A stretch of 64,000 nt of DNA from Chroococcus sp. FPU101 (GTDB lineage: Bacteria > Cyanobacteriota > Cyanobacteriia > Cyanobacteriales > Microcystaceae). Location: assembly GCF_017312365.1 (NCBI RefSeq), contig NZ_BLJI01000017.1:1-64000 (forward strand). Direction: 5' to 3'. The notes under the pieces are model-generated. The model saw only the letters and a program-made list of their open reading frames with translations, was not told the origin of the DNA and searched no databases. Made by a program: the position numbers and the translations under genes. Each line of letters begins with the position of its first letter. The first letter of the stretch is position 1. Of this stretch, positions 61,565 through 64,000 are shown piece by piece.

Positions 61565-64000
61565 AATATCAAGTTGGTGGTAGTCTCCGCAGTAACGATC
61601 CGACATATGTCAGCCGTCAAGCTGACGAAAAACTGTATAAGGCACTTCACACGGGTGAATTTTGTTATATTTTCAACTCGCGTCAGATGGGTAAATCTTC
61701 ACTTTTACAACGAACCAGCTATCGTTTAAAAGAAGAAGGATATCAATGTCTTTATTTAGATGTAACACGATTGGGTAGTGAAGATACAAGCTCTGCTCAA
61801 TGGTATAAAGGCGTAATTGTTAGTCTTTTCTATGGATTAAACCTACAACAAACTTTTAACTTAAAAAGTTGGTGGGAAAAGCAAGCTGGATTATCACCGA
61901 TTCAGCAATTGCATCAGTTTGTTGAAGAAATTCTATTACCCAAATCAATCAGCGATCGCCTTTTCATTTTTATTGATGAAATTGATAGTTTGCTGAGTTT
62001 AAAATTTCCTGTCGATGATTTTTTTGCTTGGATTCGACATTGCTATAATCAACGGGCGATGAATCCAAAATTTAAACGTTTAGGATTTGCGTTATTTGGT
62101 GTAGCCAGTCCATCGGATCTCATTTCTGACAAACGCCGAACACCCTTTAACATCGGTACTGCAATCGAATTAAATGGCTTTCAATTCCATGAAGCGACCC
62201 CCTTACTCAAAGGTTTACAAAAAATCGTCAATCAAAGCGAGATTGTCCTACGAGAACTAATTTATTGGACAGGTGGACAACCCTTTCTGACCCAAAAACT
62301 CTGTCAAATTGTCTGGCAAACCGCATCACTAACTGCAAAGGGAATCATCAACCTACCACCTGGAACCGAATCCTATTGGGTAGAACAAATAGTACGATCG
62401 CATATTATTAAATGTTGGGAATCACAAGACGAACCCGAACACTTTCGGACAATTCGCACCCGTCTTTTATCCAATGAACAACGTTCGGGACGCTTATTAG
62501 GACTCTATCAACAGGTCTTACAAGCCGAGGCAACGGGGCAGCTTGTTCCGACGGATGATAGTCCAGAACAGACCGAACTCTTATTATCGGGGATTGTAGA
62601 AAAGTATAAAGGCTATCTTCGCGTAAAAAATCCGATTTATCGTAGCGTTTTTAGTCATGAATGGGTTACACAACAGTTAGACCAACTCCGACCCTACGCC
62701 TCATTATTAAATGCTTGGGTGGCTTCAGGATATCAAGATGAGTCGCGCTTATTACGGGGTCTTGCACTACAAGAGGCTTTAGCATGGACGCAGCACAAAA
62801 CTTTAAGTAATCTAGACTACAAATTTTTAGCCGCCAGCCAAGAATTAGACCGTCAAGAAATCCAGCAAAAACTAGAAACCGAACGACTCAAAGAAATTGA
62901 GAAAAGACTAGCTATTGAACGGCGGAACTCACGTCGGGTCAAATGGTTACTATCTGGAATGACGGTTAAATTTTTGATCGCAGTTGCTCTGGGTGTAGTT
63001 GCTTTCACTCAATATCGACAAGCAACCTTAAGCGAGATCCAAGCTCTTACCAGTGCTTCTAATGGTAGTTTTAATTCTAATCAACATTTAGATGCTCTCG
63101 TACAAGCGATTAAAGCACAAGACAAACTGCAAAAACTCCGTTTTCTGAGTGGTTCAAAGCAAACGGATCTAGGCCGACAAACAAATCAAGTCTTAGAACA
63201 AGCCGTTTACGGAACCAATGAAATCAATCGTTTCTCTGGACATCAAGGGTTAGTGGTGAGTGTTGCTTATAGTCCCGATAGTCAAGCGATCGCTACTGCT
63301 AGTTATGATCGTACGATCAAGCTTTGGAAACCTGATGGAACTTTAATTAAAACGATTCCCCAAGAAACATCGATTCAACAAATTCAATTTAGCCCAGATA
63401 GCCGTCTGATTGCTGCCGCAGGGCTTGACGGAGTTGTACGACTTTGGGATCTTAACGGAAATTTAATCAAAAGCTTTTACGGACATCAAGGGGCTGTGTG
63501 GCGCGTTGCCTTTAGTCCAGACGGAAAAACGATCGCCTCTAGTAGTGCCGATTATACCGTCAAACTTTGGACATTAGACGGAACTCTAGTTAAAACGCTA
63601 AAGCATGAAAGGGCGAGTTGGGCGATCGCCTTTAGTCCCGATGGAAAAACGATCGCGACAGCTTTACTCAACGGAAAATATTTTCTTTGGAATTTAGATG
63701 GCAGATTAATTAAGACATTTAAGGCCCCAGAGAGTAACTCCGCGATTTGGCGATTAGTGTTTAGCCCTGATGGAAAGATCATAGCATCAGGTAACGCAGA
63801 TAATCTGATCCGACTTTGGCGACCTGATGGAACTCTTTTAAGAAGCTTAGAAGGTCATACGGCAGAAATACAAAGTTTGGCGTTTAGTCTTGATGGAAGA
63901 ATCATAGCCTCAGCCAGTTCTGACAAAACAATCAAGCTTTGGCATACTGATGGTACTTTAATGAAAACGTTTCAAGGACATCGCGGTACGGTTCGAGATC
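61561..64000 (+). CDS. AAA-like ATPase fused to WD40 repeats (3' truncated by window edge)
   Basis: At least 813 codons remain open to the window end. Residues 1-330: AAA-like domain with Walker A SRQMGKSSLLQ and an intact Walker B LFIFIDEIDSLL. A linker and a short coiled coil lead to a transmembrane helix (about 460-482), then WD40 repeats from about residue 558: six complete ones and the start of a seventh, spaced about 41 residues, with GHQG/FSPDG/IKLW signatures. Such AAA-TM-WD40 proteins are common, large and mostly uncharacterised in cyanobacteria. It is translationally coupled to the HTH-AAA gene before it. The stop is beyond the window. Confidence 0.92.
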   Translation, partial: MKYQVGGSLRSNDPTYVSRQADEKLYKALHTGEFCYIFNSRQMGKSSLLQRTSYRLKEEGYQCLYLDVTRLGSEDTSSAQWYKGVIVSLFYGLNLQQTFNLKSWWEKQAGLSPIQQLHQFVEEILLPKSISDRLFIFIDEIDSLLSLKFPVDDFFAWIRHCYNQRAMNPKFKRLGFALFGVASPSDLISDKRRTPFNIGTAIELNGFQFHEATPLLKGLQKIVNQSEIVLRELIYWTGGQPFLTQKLCQIVWQTASLTAKGIINLPPGTESYWVEQIVRSHIIKCWESQDEPEHFRTIRTRLLSNEQRSGRLLGLYQQVLQAEATGQLVPTDDSPEQTELLLSGIVEKYKGYLRVKNPIYRSVFSHEWVTQQLDQLRPYASLLNAWVASGYQDESRLLRGLALQEALAWTQHKTLSNLDYKFLAASQELDRQEIQQKLETERLKEIEKRLAIERRNSRRVKWLLSGMTVKFLIAVALGVVAFTQYRQATLSEIQALTSASNGSFNSNQHLDALVQAIKAQDKLQKLRFLSGSKQTDLGRQTNQVLEQAVYGTNEINRFSGHQGLVVSVAYSPDSQAIATASYDRTIKLWKPDGTLIKTIPQETSIQQIQFSPDSRLIAAAGLDGVVRLWDLNGNLIKSFYGHQGAVWRVAFSPDGKTIASSSADYTVKLWTLDGTLVKTLKHERASWAIAFSPDGKTIATALLNGKYFLWNLDGRLIKTFKAPESNSAIWRLVFSPDGKIIASGNADNLIRLWRPDGTLLRSLEGHTAEIQSLAFSLDGRIIASASSDKTIKLWHTDGTLMKTFQGHRGTVRD

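Noticed and set aside
1-64000. GCGATCGC octamers as regulatory sites
   Set aside because: They are HIP1 repeats, frequent throughout cyanobacterial genomes in coding and non-coding DNA, and show no preference for promoters here.

Overview
The window is cyanobacterial chromosome. The evidence is the many GCGATCGC (HIP1) octamers on an AT-rich background, a PAM68 photosystem II assembly gene beside rpsO, an RbcR/NdhR-like LysR regulator, GAF domains with cyanobacteriochrome (CBCR) hallmarks, and several protein families restricted to cyanobacteria. No insertion sequence, phage gene or CRISPR array is visible. The genus cannot be fixed from sequence alone. LAYOUT. 1-10.4 kb is mixed housekeeping and accessory: urease alpha subunit, a GT2-GtrA glycosyltransferase divergent from a DUF2079 membrane protein, ribulose-phosphate epimerase, small secreted or cytosolic unknowns, a DMT exporter, a MazEF pair and a DrrAB-type ABC exporter. 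10.4-15.8 kb (minus) is a signalling operon: a 1193-residue histidine kinase with four phytochrome-like GAF domains, a single-domain response regulator and a GAF-GGDEF diguanylate cyclase. 16.2-22.9 kb holds nadA, a cobK/cbiJ-like reductase, a DUF2470 protein, a Uma2 nuclease with a scrambled C-terminus, an M41-like peptidase, rsmB, a TerB-like protein and a LysR regulator. 23.0-36.5 kb (minus) is a Pix/Tax-type phototaxis cluster: AAA-like/degenerate-GGDEF protein, a chemoreceptor split by a frameshift, a small ORF, a second chemoreceptor, a CheA-REC hybrid with two Hpt domains, and CheW. 36.6-44.5 kb holds a membrane GTPase, HNH nuclease, AI-2E transporter, a Tat-type PrxQ, an FGGY kinase-NUDIX pair and gpsA. 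44.8-48 kb is one large secreted RTX metalloprotease. 48-55.3 kb holds rpsO, pam68, DAHP synthase, an anti-sigma-type kinase, an ECF sigma operon with a Spy-like protein, an Rrf2 regulator and an M48 protease. 55.6-64 kb holds a GH57 enzyme, a VapBC pair with a frameshifted toxin, tRNA-Val(UAC), a DUF2227 protein, a small MbtH-like/carrier-like pair, and two overlapping AAA-like ATPase genes, the second continuing into WD40 repeats past the window end. HOW THE GENES FIT TOGETHER. The dominant theme is light perception coupled to motility and cyclic-di-GMP. Four GAF domains carry the DXCF motif plus a second Cys-His exactly 28 residues later, as in blue/green CBCRs: two in the histidine kinase and one in each chemoreceptor. 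A fifth GAF in the kinase looks like the red/green type. The kinase sits in an operon with a diguanylate cyclase that has an intact active site but a displaced inhibitory RxxD. The protein upstream of the chemoreceptors has the reverse: a dead GGDEF site (TDREF) with RxxD kept, which suggests a c-di-GMP receptor. ODDITIES. One chemoreceptor, one PIN toxin and one Uma2 gene have single-base-type frame disruptions. A short palindrome has inserted in frame at several places inside signalling genes. The AAA-like proteins at 34.6 and 60.2 kb share architecture and have degenerate Walker B motifs.
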